NCBI RefSeq assembly: GCF_029076845.1
Contig: NZ_JARESE010000062.1
Location: 186,001 to 250,000, forward strand
DNA: 64,000 nt
Direction: 5' to 3'
DNA from: Novosphingobium album (ex Liu et al. 2023)
GTDB lineage: Bacteria; Pseudomonadota; Alphaproteobacteria; Sphingomonadales; Sphingomonadaceae
Shown: positions 1 to 8,390 of the stretch, one piece after another
Layout of the letters: the number at the start of each line of letters is the position of its first letter
Numbering within the stretch: position 1 is the stretch's first letter
Notes under the pieces: model-generated
What the model was told of the DNA's origin: nothing
The model's database searches: none
Seen by the model: only the letters and a program-made list of their open reading frames with translations
Translations under genes and position numbers: made by a program

Positions 1-1
1 C

Positions 2-541
2 GCCAATGGCGGCAAGGCGAAGTCGAAGGGCGTGGACTTCACGTTCCACGCCAAGATCACCGATCAGTTCACCCTGCGCGGCAACTATTCCTACCTCGAC
101 GCCAAGCTGACCGAGGACGTGCCCGGCCTGCTTTCGCCGGCCACGGGTTCGGGTGACGTGTTCTCGGGCGATCGCCTGCCCGGATCGACCAAGAATTCGG
201 GCGCGCTGGCGGCGGTCTATACCCTGCCCGTGGGCATGAACAACCTGGTGATGAACTGGACCGCCACTTACACCGGCGGCATCCTGACCTCGCCCGGCGC
301 GCGCGGTGGGGGCGAGCGCCTGCCGTCCTATGTCATGCACCGCGCTTCGGTGACGTATCGCACCGATGCGTGGGAAGTGTCGCTTTTCGCCAACAACATC
401 TTCGACAAGTACGCGATCACCGGCGTCGGCCAGGATCTCACCCGCTACCGGCAGATCAACGACGGCATCATCGGCCGCTACTACTCACGCGGCGTCGCCA
501 CGCCGCGCGTGATGGGCCTGGAAGGCCGCATGAAGTTCTGA
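2..541 (+). CDS. TonB-dependent receptor, C-terminal part (5' truncated by window edge)
   Basis: The reading frame is open from the first bases and ends in a TGA at 539-541, so the N-terminus lies outside the window. The visible 179 residues look like the last beta-strands of an outer-membrane TonB-dependent receptor. They show alternating aromatic strands such as RGNYSYLDA and VSLFANNIFDKYA, and end in an aromatic residue (GRMKF). This resembles receptors of the FecA/CirA class, which import scarce ligands with TonB energy. The substrate cannot be read. It converges on a TPR-sulfotransferase operon across a strong hairpin. The family call is firm; the ligand is unknown. Confidence 0.88.
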   Translation, partial: ANGGKAKSKGVDFTFHAKITDQFTLRGNYSYLDAKLTEDVPGLLSPATGSGDVFSGDRLPGSTKNSGALAAVYTLPVGMNNLVMNWTATYTGGILTSPGARGGGERLPSYVMHRASVTYRTDAWEVSLFANNIFDKYAITGVGQDLTRYRQINDGIIGRYYSRGVATPRVMGLEGRMKF

Positions 542-564
542 TCCCGCCTGTCCCCAAGGCAGGG

Positions 565-601
565 GGCGGAACCGCCATGGCGGTTCCGCCTCCTCTTTTT
601 T
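565..601 (+). terminator. Rho-independent terminator after the TonB receptor
   Basis: Positions 565-590 form a perfect 26-nt palindrome of GGCGGAACCGCC and its complement, followed by a T-run at 596-601. It lies 24 nt after the receptor stop codon. It also sits downstream of the convergent sulfotransferase gene, but the T-run serves the plus strand. Confidence 0.85.
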
Positions 602-665
602 GGGCGATCGGGCTGGCACGATCGAGAGGCAGCCTTGGGATGGGGCCTGGCGCCGCCCGGCCAGA

Positions 666-2243
666 TCAATCGGCGCGGATGCCCTGCGCCGCGAACCATG
701 CGCGCACGGGCGCCAGCGCCTCGGCGTGGGCTTTCCAGCGGCCGATGGCATCGGCATTGAGCGCGCGCCGCACTTGCGCCGCGCTGGGGGTGGCCACGGC
801 CGCGCGGTTCTCGTGGAACGAGAGGCACTGCGGCTCCCACGCCAGCCCGCAATGGTCCAGCAGGCGCCGCGTCTCACCCTCCTGGTCGGCGACCAGCGCC
901 TCGTAGGAGAGCGGGAGCACCCGGCCGGGATAGAGCCGCTCCCACAGGGCCATCAAGGCATCGAAGCGCGCGTAATACCGGGCCGTATCCATCAGGTCGT
1001 AGGAAAAGGCGTAATAGGCCGACTGGCTGGCGAACAGGTTCTTGAAGTTGCTCCACACCGTGTCCATCGGATGGCGGCGCAGGCAGACGATGCGCGCGTT
1101 CGGCAGCGCGCGCGCGATATGGCCGACATAGAGGAAGTTCGCCGGCAGCTTGTCGATGAAGCGCGGCGTGCCTTCGGGCCGGTGATGCGCCGCGCGGGCG
1201 AGGTAGAGCGCGCCGATCCGCGCGGGGTCCACCGCCATGGCCGCCACGGCGGTCTCGGGGTCGATCACATGCCGGCTGCGCGTTCCGGCCAGCTGCTTGA
1301 CCGCCAGCGGCATGGCCTGCAGCTCGCCCGCCGAACCCACTTGCGAATGCGAGGAGAGGATGCGGTCGACCAGCGTGGTGCCCGTGCGCGGCATCCCGAC
1401 GACGAAGATCGGCGAAGCATCGCCATCGCCCGGCCCTGAAGGCGCGGCGGCACCCGCGAAGGCCGTCTCGATCGCGTCGAAGATCGCCGCGTCCTGCGCG
1501 AAATCATAGCCGATGGCCTGCTTCTGCTCGGCATTGGCCTGCGCCAGATAGCGCCCGGCCGCCTCGGGCTCGCCGATATCCTCGTGCTCCTTGGCCAAGG
1601 CATAGCGCAGGCGCAGCCGGTCCTGCGGATCGCGCGCGGCGGCCAGCGCCCTGGCCAGGCGGGCGGTGTGGTTCGCCGCGGCCGTCTGGCGCGACAGGAT
1701 CGCCAGCGCATAGTGCGCACGGGCATGGCCCGGATCGCGCGCCAGGATCGTCTCGTAATGCTGGCGCGCATCCTCGACATGGCCGGTGAAGCCGCAGGCG
1801 GCGGCCAGGTTGTAGCGGAAATCGAGATTGTCGGGCGCGCGGGCGACCGCCGCCCGGAACGGCGCCAGCGAACCTTGGTGATCGCCCAGCCGCGCCAGCA
1901 CGCAGCCGATCGTATCGAGCGTGCGCGCGTCGGCGGGGTCCAGCGCGAGCGCGCGACGTGCCGCCGTGGCCGCCTCGCCATCGCGGCGCAGCAGGATCAG
2001 CACGCGCGCGTATTGCGCCAGATGCTCGGCCTCCGGCCCGCGTTTCAGCGCTTCTTCCAGCATGGGCACGGCCTTGCCCACCTGCCCTGCTTCCACCGCG
2101 ACCATGGCCATGAGGAAATAGCCCTCGGCACTGGCCGGATCGGCCAGCACCAGCCCGCGCGCCGCCTCGGCCGCCGCCGGCAAGTTGCCGCGCGCCAGGG
2201 CGGCGCGGGCATGGCCGCCCCCCCTCATGCCGCCTTCCGTCAT
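666..2243 (-). CDS. TPR-domain sulfotransferase
   Basis: This 525-residue protein has an N-terminal half made of tetratricopeptide-like helices, with alternating small and large residues to about residue 240. Its C-terminal half is a sulfotransferase domain. The PAPS 5'-phosphosulfate loop is visible near residues 277-290 as VVGMPRTGTTLVDRIL. The family transfers sulfate from PAPS to alcohols, amines or peptides. The ATG at 2243 overlaps the HupE-like stop as ATGA, which decides this start and implies translational coupling. It is the last gene of a three-gene operon with a HupE/UreJ-like protein and a parvulin-like protein. The domains are clear; the acceptor is unknown. Confidence 0.88.
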   Translation of the reverse strand: MTEGGMRGGGHARAALARGNLPAAAEAARGLVLADPASAEGYFLMAMVAVEAGQVGKAVPMLEEALKRGPEAEHLAQYARVLILLRRDGEAATAARRALALDPADARTLDTIGCVLARLGDHQGSLAPFRAAVARAPDNLDFRYNLAAACGFTGHVEDARQHYETILARDPGHARAHYALAILSRQTAAANHTARLARALAAARDPQDRLRLRYALAKEHEDIGEPEAAGRYLAQANAEQKQAIGYDFAQDAAIFDAIETAFAGAAAPSGPGDGDASPIFVVGMPRTGTTLVDRILSSHSQVGSAGELQAMPLAVKQLAGTRSRHVIDPETAVAAMAVDPARIGALYLARAAHHRPEGTPRFIDKLPANFLYVGHIARALPNARIVCLRRHPMDTVWSNFKNLFASQSAYYAFSYDLMDTARYYARFDALMALWERLYPGRVLPLSYEALVADQEGETRRLLDHCGLAWEPQCLSFHENRAAVATPSAAQVRRALNADAIGRWKAHAEALAPVRAWFAAQGIRAD

Positions 2244-3268
2244 GCCATCCCCAGGCTGAAGCCGGCCACCCGCTCGATCGCCCAGAAGCAGCCGATGATG
2301 CCCGCGCCGTACAGCGCGGCCCGGCGCACCGGTTCGCGCTGGCCCAGCGCATTGGCGATCGCCATGATCGCAAGCACGGCGCAGACGAACAGGAGCTGGC
2401 CCAGTTCCACCCCGGCGTTGAAGAACAGCAGCCCGCTTGCCCGCTCGCCCGGCGCCACACCCAGTTCGCGCAGCACCGTGGCGAAGCCCAGCCCGTGCAG
2501 CAGCCCGAAGCCGGCGACCACCGCCATCTCGCGCCGGCGCTGCGCCGGGCTCACCACGCCATCGGCGCGCACCATGATCGCCTCGCGCGCCATGAAGGCG
2601 ATCGACAGCGCGATCACCGCCTCGACCGGCGGCACCGGCATGTGGATCACGTCGAAGAAGGCAAGCGCCAGGCTGAGCGAGTGCCCCACGGTAAAGGTCG
2701 TGACCAGCAGCAGCAGGAAGCGGCCCCGCGCCAGCAGGCACAGGCACAGCACGAACGAGAGGTGGTCCCAGCCGCCCAGGATGTGGAGCACGCCCTGCCA
2801 GGTGTAATAGCGCGCGATTTCCGGCAGCGGCCGCGCGCGCTGGACGCTCTGGGCCAGCGGCAGCGAGAGCGCCTCGCCATCGGTCTGCAAGGGCATCTGC
2901 ACCCGCGTGCCGCTGACCGACGTGCTGAACGTGCCGCCATCGACCGCCCAGGGCGTGACGATCCGGGCATCGGCGGGCAAGCGCCCCTCACAGGCGATGC
3001 CGATGGTATAGCGCATCACCGTCCCCTCGGCCGCGCGCTCGCGCCCGGTCTCGCGGCAGCCTTCGGGCAGGCCGAGCGGGTCGTTGCTCGCCAGCACTTC
3101 GGGGATCGTCACCGAAAGCTCGTAAGTGCCCGGATCGGCGCCGCGCTGCAGGTCATAATCGCCGATGCGGAAAACATCGGCCAGCGCGGGCGCGGGCAGC
3201 AGGGCCGCCAGCAAGGCCAGCAGCAGGAACGCCGCCAGCGCGCGCGGGAGCGGCCTAGGATTCGACAC
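2240..3268 (-). CDS. HupE/UreJ-family membrane protein
   Basis: This 342-residue protein has a signal peptide (ALAAFLLLALLAALLPAPALA), a periplasmic beta-rich domain to about residue 170, then a multi-span membrane region. The membrane part carries family hallmarks: GGWDHLSFVL, FTVGHSLSLALA, LLHGLGFA and FFNAGVELGQLLF. Related HupE/UreJ proteins are linked to nickel uptake for hydrogenase and urease. This subfamily, with a large periplasmic domain, is less understood. The GTG start at 3268 is chosen because it gives a clean signal peptide and a 14-nt overlap with the upstream gene. A nickel role is inferred from family and regulon context only. Confidence 0.82.
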   Translation of the reverse strand: MSNPRPLPRALAAFLLLALLAALLPAPALADVFRIGDYDLQRGADPGTYELSVTIPEVLASNDPLGLPEGCRETGRERAAEGTVMRYTIGIACEGRLPADARIVTPWAVDGGTFSTSVSGTRVQMPLQTDGEALSLPLAQSVQRARPLPEIARYYTWQGVLHILGGWDHLSFVLCLCLLARGRFLLLLVTTFTVGHSLSLALAFFDVIHMPVPPVEAVIALSIAFMAREAIMVRADGVVSPAQRRREMAVVAGFGLLHGLGFATVLRELGVAPGERASGLLFFNAGVELGQLLFVCAVLAIMAIANALGQREPVRRAALYGAGIIGCFWAIERVAGFSLGMA

Positions 3269-4076
3269 GGATCTTGTAACCCTGCTTGAGCCTGGCGACT
3301 TCCTTCTCCACCGCCGCGCCGGTCTCGGCGGCAAGATAGTCCTGCCGCACCTGATCGCGCGCGACGGGATAAGGCAGCAGCTTCGCATCACCCCGGCCCA
3401 GCACCTCGACGAAGTGCCACCCCCGGGTCGAGCGGATGGGCCCGGCCCAGGTGCCGACGGGCTGGTCCTTGATCGCATCGAGGAAGGGCTGGCCGAACAT
3501 GCCGCGCAGCATCGAGATGCCGTATTTGGACAAGTCATGCCCCATCCAGAAATCGTCACCGGCCACGGTGCCGCCGCCGTTCAGCCTGGCCAGCAGCGCG
3601 GGCGCGTCGGCGGGCTGCTTTTCGAAGAACACGTGCCGTAGCGAGATCTCCGGTTCGGCGCGGTAGAGATCCTGATGGCTGGCATACCAGGCGATCAGCT
3701 GGTCCTCGGTGGGATCGGCCGGCGCGCCGGCGATCATGAACCGCACCCGGTCGATCAGGCGCTGCTTGGTGGCCTTGTCGGTCATGTGCATCCCGCGCGC
3801 GATGGCTTCGCGGAACAGCAGTTCGTTGGCGACATAATCGTCGATCAGCTTCTGCTTCGCCTCCGCATCGGGGGCATGGCCGGTCATCAGCGAATAGTCG
3901 TCGGCCAGGCTCCGCTGCACCGATACGGGCACTTCGATCGTCTGCTTGCGGCCCACCACGCTCCAGTACAGCAGGAAGATCGCGCCCGAGACGACGAGGA
4001 ATATGACGAAGGGATCGCGCAACGCGGTACCGCGAAGCCAGGCGATCAACTGACGCATCGACGCAAGATCCTTCAA
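3255..4076 (-). CDS. Membrane-anchored parvulin-like peptidyl-prolyl isomerase
   Basis: This 273-residue protein has one N-terminal transmembrane segment (about residues 21-41, DPFVIFLVVSGAIFLLYWSV) and a periplasmic SurA/PpiC-type body. The chaperone helices include KQKLIDDYVANELLFREA. The parvulin-like part contains EISLRHVFFEK and a TRGWHFVEVL strand. Family members assist folding of exported proteins. It is the first gene of the operon with the HupE-like protein and sulfotransferase, so those may be clients. An alternative start is the ATG at 4058. A copy of the recurring TACGTC motif lies about 75 nt upstream. Confidence 0.82.
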   Translation of the reverse strand: MKDLASMRQLIAWLRGTALRDPFVIFLVVSGAIFLLYWSVVGRKQTIEVPVSVQRSLADDYSLMTGHAPDAEAKQKLIDDYVANELLFREAIARGMHMTDKATKQRLIDRVRFMIAGAPADPTEDQLIAWYASHQDLYRAEPEISLRHVFFEKQPADAPALLARLNGGGTVAGDDFWMGHDLSKYGISMLRGMFGQPFLDAIKDQPVGTWAGPIRSTRGWHFVEVLGRGDAKLLPYPVARDQVRQDYLAAETGAAVEKEVARLKQGYKIRVES

Positions 4077-4150
4077 TGCCTTCCGGCCGCCGGGAAATCC
4101 GGGCCTTGCGGCAGGTTCGGCCGAAACTATGGCACCATGCCCACGCGCCC

Positions 4151-4171
4151 GCCTACGTCAAATGACGCATG
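4151..4171. promoter_or_regulatory. TACGTC-type operator upstream of the parvulin-HupE-sulfotransferase operon
   Basis: The plus strand reads CCTACGTCAAATGACGCATG. This copy is almost a perfect dyad (TACGTCA-AA-TGACGCA). It is about 75 nt upstream of the leftward operon. A -10-like TGCCATAGT on the minus strand follows about 38 nt further on. The same core recurs at 8129, 8288, 8310, 9907 and 25967. Confidence 0.6.
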
Positions 4172-4202
4172 GTCGCGAGCCGGGCGGAGACCAGCCGCGC
4201 GA

Positions 4203-6392
4203 TCAGGCGGGCTGGCTCGCCAGATCGACCGGCAGGCCGCGGATGCGCTTGCCGGTGGCCGCGCGGATCGCGTTGACCAGCGCGGGGATCACCGGCGGCA
4301 GCGCCGGTTCGCCCAGCCCGGTCGGCGGATAATCGGTGGTGACGAACGCCACCTCGATGCGCGGCGTCGCGTCGATCCGCTGGAAGGGGTGGCTGTCGAA
4401 GTTTTCCTGCTCCACCGCGCCCGCGACTTGCGTGATCCGCTGCCCGGCCAGCGCCTGCCCCAGCCCTTCGATCACCGAGCCCTGGACCTGGTGCAACGCA
4501 TTGAGCGGATTGATGATCTGGCTGCCGACATCGCCCGCGACCCAGACGGCAAGAACCCTGGGCTGCCCTTCGACGACCGAGACTTCCACCACTTCGGCGA
4601 AATAGCCGGCGTGGCTGAAATAGAAGGCGAAGCCTTTCCCGTGGCCGGCCGGCAGCGCCTTGCGATCGGCCCAGCCGGACATGGCCAGCACCTTGTCGAT
4701 CACGATCCTGGCGCGTCCGGTCAGGAAGGCCGGGCCCCGGCCGCCGCTCGTCACCTCGCGCGGCTCGTCCAGCAGTTCGAGCATCAGCGCGGGCAAGTCC
4801 TTGCCGGCGGCTTCGGCCACTTCGTCAAGAAAGCTCTGGAAGACGAAGCCCAGCGCGTTCGATCCGGGCGCGCGCAGCCAGCCCATCGGCAGGTTGGTGG
4901 CCAGCACCGACTGTTCGAACAGGACATGCTCGACCAGCCCGGCCGGCAGGGTCGTCGCCGAAAGCTCCGCCCCGCGCCCGGCCTTCCCGTCCGTGCCGAA
5001 AGTGACGAAATGATCGCGAAAGCCGATCAGCCGCCCCTTGCCGTCCAGCGCGGCGGCAAAGCCGTGCCAGCCACCGGCGCGGTAGAAATCGCGCCGGAAA
5101 TCGTCCTTGCGGTTGTAAAGCAGCTTCACCGGTGTGCCCGGCACCTGCATGGCGATGGCGGCGGCCTGCACCATATAGTCGTTCATCAGCCGCCGGCCGA
5201 AGCCGCCGCCGATGCGCGTCAGGTTGATGCGGATCTTCGCGGGCGGCAGGCCCAGCGCGTTGGCGACCAGGGCGCGGCCGTTTTCCGGGTTCTGCGTGGT
5301 CGCCCAGATCTCGATCGCGCCGTCCTTGAACAGCGCGGTGGTGTTCTGCGGCTCCAGGGTGCCGTGGGCCAGGAAAGGATAGCTGTAGCGCGCCTTGACC
5401 ACTTTGGCCGCGCCGGCGAAGGCGGCGGCGACATCGCCCGATCGCACCACTTCGCTTTCGGCCGCCCCCGCGAGGCGTTCCTCCGCCTGCCGTTCGTAGC
5501 TTGCGGTGGAAAAGCCGGTTTTCCCGGCATCGTCCCATTCGATCTTCAGCGCCTCGCGCGCGCGGTTAGCCGTCCACCAGCTTTCGGCCAGGATGGCGAC
5601 GCCATCGAACAGCGATTCGGCCTGGCCATCGCCCTTGATCGTCAGCACGTGGCGCACGCCGGGTACGGCGCGCACCTCATCCAGATTGGCCGATTTCAGC
5701 TTTCCGCCGAACGCGGGGCAGGTCTCCAGCACGGCGTGGAGCATTCCGGGCAGCGCCACGTCGATGCCGAACAGCGGCTTGCCCGCGACGATCGCGGGCG
5801 TATCGACGCCGCCGATCGGCTTGCCGATGATGCGGAAATCGGCCGGGTCCTTGAGCTTGAGCTTCGCCGGATCGGGCGGCGCGACGGTGGCGGCGGCCGC
5901 CGCCAGCTCGGCATAGGCGATCGCGCGGCCGGACCGACGGTCGATCACCTTGCCGCTCGCGGTCGTCAGCCCTTCGGCCGGCACGTTCCACCGGGTCGCG
6001 GCGGCCGTGACCAGCATGGCGCGCGCAGCCGCGCCGGCCTGGCGCATCGGCAGCCATTCGCGCGGCGTGGTACGGCTGCCGCCCGCGCTCTGCCCGCCGA
6101 AGATGGCCTGATCGGCATGGGTCTGCTCGACCGTGACTTGCGCCCAGTCGACGTCCAGCTCCTCGGCGATCAGCATCGGCAGCGAGGTCTTGACCCCCTG
6201 CCCGATCTCGGCGTTCTTGCCGCCGATCACCACGCGATTGTCGGGCAGGATGCGGATGAACGCGGTGACGACGATCGGCTGGCCGTCCGCCGCGCGCGCC
6301 GCCATGGGCACCGACAGATCGAACAGCAGGCCGCCGCCCGCCAGCAGCGAGACGCCGATGAAGCCGCGCCGGGTAAGTGTTTCCGCGCTCAT
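4203..6392 (-). CDS. Tat-exported molybdopterin hydroxylase large subunit (isoquinoline 1-oxidoreductase beta-like)
   Basis: This 729-residue protein belongs to the xanthine dehydrogenase/aldehyde oxidase superfamily, of the type found in isoquinoline oxidoreductase. It starts with a twin-arginine signal ([19 protein letters not shown]), which predicts export in folded form. The catalytic Glu motif GLGEPALPP sits near residue 690, and Mo-cofactor segments such as GGGFGRRL are visible. The enzymes hydroxylate N-heterocycles or aldehydes with water. The ATG at 6392 overlaps the stop of the [2Fe-2S] subunit as ATGA. A cytochrome c and redoxin lie upstream in the same operon. The substrate is unknown. 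Confidence 0.88.
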   Translation of the reverse strand: MSAETLTRRGFIGVSLLAGGGLLFDLSVPMAARAADGQPIVVTAFIRILPDNRVVIGGKNAEIGQGVKTSLPMLIAEELDVDWAQVTVEQTHADQAIFGGQSAGGSRTTPREWLPMRQAGAAARAMLVTAAATRWNVPAEGLTTASGKVIDRRSGRAIAYAELAAAAATVAPPDPAKLKLKDPADFRIIGKPIGGVDTPAIVAGKPLFGIDVALPGMLHAVLETCPAFGGKLKSANLDEVRAVPGVRHVLTIKGDGQAESLFDGVAILAESWWTANRAREALKIEWDDAGKTGFSTASYERQAEERLAGAAESEVVRSGDVAAAFAGAAKVVKARYSYPFLAHGTLEPQNTTALFKDGAIEIWATTQNPENGRALVANALGLPPAKIRINLTRIGGGFGRRLMNDYMVQAAAIAMQVPGTPVKLLYNRKDDFRRDFYRAGGWHGFAAALDGKGRLIGFRDHFVTFGTDGKAGRGAELSATTLPAGLVEHVLFEQSVLATNLPMGWLRAPGSNALGFVFQSFLDEVAEAAGKDLPALMLELLDEPREVTSGGRGPAFLTGRARIVIDKVLAMSGWADRKALPAGHGKGFAFYFSHAGYFAEVVEVSVVEGQPRVLAVWVAGDVGSQIINPLNALHQVQGSVIEGLGQALAGQRITQVAGAVEQENFDSHPFQRIDATPRIEVAFVTTDYPPTGLGEPALPPVIPALVNAIRAATGKRIRGLPVDLASQPA

Positions 6393-6889
6393 GACCGCGC
6401 CTCCCCGCCGGCCTTGCCGCCAGCGTCGGCCGCCTTCCTGCCAGCCGCCTTCCTGATCGCCGCGCGAATGCGCACGTAAGTGGAGCAGCGGCACAAGTTG
6501 CCCGCCATCGCCGCGTCGATATCGGCATCGCTGGGCCGGGGCGTCTGCGCCAGCAGCGCGACCGCGCTCATGATCTGGCCGGCCTGGCAGTAGCCGCATT
6601 GCGGCACGTCCAGTTCGGTCCAGGCCTGGGCGACGGCACGCCCGACCGCGCCCTTGGCGACCCCCTCGATCGTCGTGACCGCCATGCCTTCGGCGGCGGA
6701 AACCGGCGTCAGGCAGGAACGGATCGCCGAACCGTCGAGATGGACCGTGCAGGCCCCGCACAGGCCCGCGCCGCAGCCGAACTTGGTGCCCGGCATCGCC
6801 AGATCCTCGCGCAGCACCCACAGCAGTGGCTTTTCGGGATCGGCCTCGACCGATCGGGGCTCTCCGTTGAGCGTGAATTGGATCGCCAT
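6389..6889 (-). CDS. [2Fe-2S] subunit of molybdenum hydroxylase (isoquinoline 1-oxidoreductase alpha-like)
   Basis: This 166-residue protein carries two [2Fe-2S] clusters. The plant-type ferredoxin cluster is seen as [17 protein letters not shown] with a later Cys in RSCLTP. The all-helical cluster is seen as [10 protein letters not shown] plus NLCRC. It passes electrons from the molybdenum subunit encoded immediately downstream, with ATGA overlap. It has no signal peptide, so it presumably leaves the cytoplasm with the Tat-targeted partner. The Lys/Ala/Gly-rich C-terminal tail beyond [15 protein letters not shown] is longer than usual. Confidence 0.92.
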   Translation of the reverse strand: MAIQFTLNGEPRSVEADPEKPLLWVLREDLAMPGTKFGCGAGLCGACTVHLDGSAIRSCLTPVSAAEGMAVTTIEGVAKGAVGRAVAQAWTELDVPQCGYCQAGQIMSAVALLAQTPRPSDADIDAAMAGNLCRCSTYVRIRAAIRKAAGRKAADAGGKAGGEARS

Positions 6890-6958
6890 GGTCGTGCTAC
6901 CTGTGGTCCTGCTGCCTGTCTTGCCGCCGATCCGGGCATCATGCCCGGCTGGCGGCGT

Positions 6959-7411
6959 TCACTTGATGACGCCCGCGCCCGCCAGCTTCTTGCGCATCTC
7001 GCCCACTTTGGCCAGCGTCCAGCCGGGCTCGCCGCGCACGGCCGCGACTTCGGCGGGGGTAAAGGCCCTGCCCTTGCCTTGCGCCAGCCAGTTGAGCGTA
7101 TCGGCTATATCCTTGTCCGACAACCGCGCGAAGGGGCCCATGGTGCCGCGAACCGGCTTGCCATCGACCGTGATGGCCCCGCTCTGGCCGTAAAGCACGG
7201 TGGCGATCAGCCACTTGCGCCCGTCCTTGTGCGCGGCGATCGCGTCCACCCGCCCGGTCAGGCGCGGGAAGACGCCGGGCGTGCCCTTGCCGTCGGGCTT
7301 GTGGCAAAGCTGGCAATTGGTGGCATAGGCCTTGGGCGCGGCCTGCGCCCATGCGGGCGCGGCCAGGCCCAAGGCCGCCAGCGTGGCGACCGCTGGCACC
7401 AGCCGGGCCAT
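6959..7411 (-). CDS. Periplasmic c-type cytochrome
   Basis: This is a 150-residue protein with a signal peptide (MARLVPAVATLAALGLAAPAWA) and one haem c site, CQLCH, about 35 residues from the start. A likely axial Met lies in RGTMGPFARLSD. It is probably the electron acceptor for the molybdenum hydroxylase encoded downstream. The ATG at 7411 lies 8 nt beyond the stop of the redoxin gene and gives a clean signal peptide. An upstream in-frame ATG at 7453 would add 14 residues and cannot be excluded. Confidence 0.85.
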   Translation of the reverse strand: MARLVPAVATLAALGLAAPAWAQAAPKAYATNCQLCHKPDGKGTPGVFPRLTGRVDAIAAHKDGRKWLIATVLYGQSGAITVDGKPVRGTMGPFARLSDKDIADTLNWLAQGKGRAFTPAEVAAVRGEPGWTLAKVGEMRKKLAGAGVIK

Positions 7412-7418
7412 GGCGTGG

Positions 7419-8093
7419 CTAGGAAGCCGGGACAACTTTCGGGTCAAGATCATACTCCACGGACAAATCTGGAACGGGCGAATCTGAATTGGGCAAATCG
7501 GAAACTGGCGAAGCCGCATGTCGCGAAGCTGAACCGGCGGAGACGGATTCCGGCCCGGCCTCGCGCGCCAGCAGAGCTTCCAGCTGCTCGCGCCGCTGCA
7601 CGGTTCCGCGCGCGACCAGTTGGCCGTCCGCGTCGATCAGCGCCGCCGCCGGCACCGGGCCGATCAGGAAGTCGTCGCCGATGGCGCCGCTGAGGATGAA
7701 ATGCGATTCCTTCAGCCCGTTGCGGCGGATCAGCCCGGCATAGTCTTCCGTCCGGCCATCGCCAAGGAACAGCAGACGCACGTCCGCCCGGCGGCACAGA
7801 TCCACGGCATCGCCGATCACCGTCTCGCACAGGCCGCATCCCGCCTCGATGAACACCAGCAGCAGGGGGCGCGGCTCCCGGCTGACGCCGCCGATGGTCA
7901 GCGTCTCGCCCGCCAGCGAAGGCGCGCTGACGATCGGCGCGGGCTCGGCCGGATGCGGTCCGCCACCCGGCCGGGGCGTGCCGACCGGCGCCATCGCCTG
8001 GCGCGCCAGACGCAATTGCCGCCGCAGCGCCAGCACCGCGACGACCAGCAGGATGACGCACAGTCCCAGAAGGAAAAGCAGGGGGACAAGCAT
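7419..8093 (-). CDS. Membrane-anchored thioredoxin-like (MauD-type) redoxin
   Basis: This is a 224-residue protein. An N-terminal transmembrane anchor (VPLLFLLGLCVILLVVAVLAL) is followed by a thioredoxin-like domain. The domain has a redox-active CGLC in LLVFIEAGCGLCETV and a cis-Pro strand (PVPAAALIDADG). MauD-type proteins help mature periplasmic quinone or haem enzymes, and this one opens the molybdenum hydroxylase operon. The low-complexity C-terminal tail (SDLPNSDSPVPDLS) comes from degenerate short DNA repeats. The start at 8093 is preferred because upstream in-frame codons lie over the TACGTC-type operator. Confidence 0.75.
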   Translation of the reverse strand: MLVPLLFLLGLCVILLVVAVLALRRQLRLARQAMAPVGTPRPGGGPHPAEPAPIVSAPSLAGETLTIGGVSREPRPLLLVFIEAGCGLCETVIGDAVDLCRRADVRLLFLGDGRTEDYAGLIRRNGLKESHFILSGAIGDDFLIGPVPAAALIDADGQLVARGTVQRREQLEALLAREAGPESVSAGSASRHAASPVSDLPNSDSPVPDLSVEYDLDPKVVPAS

Positions 8094-8128
8094 GACGCCC
8101 GGACCTCTAATCACCTGTCCCGCATCGA

Positions 8129-8150
8129 CGCATAGGGCATTTGACGTAGG
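8129..8150 (-). promoter_or_regulatory. TACGTC-type operator upstream of the redoxin-cytochrome-Mo hydroxylase operon
   Basis: The minus strand reads CCTACGTCAAATGCCCTATG, differing at one base from the commonest form. It lies about 36 nt upstream of the redoxin start. A GATTAG -10-like hexamer is about 36 nt from the motif's T. This spacing resembles the copies at 8310 and 25967. Confidence 0.68.
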
Positions 8151-8287
8151 GTCACGAGCGAAGGCCGCGCTAGGCTTGCCGGCAGCGGTTTCCGTAGTTT
8201 CCGTCATCGCCACGAGCCTGCCTCGCGACAGGGATGGAAGCGAAATTTCCCCGGATTCCGCCCTGACGAATGGGGCCGCGACGCCCC

Positions 8288-8330
8288 CCTACGTCACGCT
8301 CGCCCCCCCCCTACGTCAATCGCCCCATTG
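8288..8330 (+). promoter_or_regulatory. Double TACGTC-type operator upstream of the ureohydrolase gene
   Basis: Two copies lie in tandem, CCTACGTCACGCTCGCCC at 8288 and CCTACGTCAATCGCCCCATT at 8310, 22 nt apart (about two helical turns). A TACGCT -10-like hexamer at 8350 is 38 nt from the second copy. With the copy at 8129 facing the other way, the 297-bp divergent gap between 8094 and 8390 is a shared control region. I see nothing else in that gap. Confidence 0.65.
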
Positions 8331-8390
8331 CCGCGTGCCGGCGCCTTCCTACGCTTGGCGCGGTGATCGTCGCATTTCGGGGGCAAGCGA

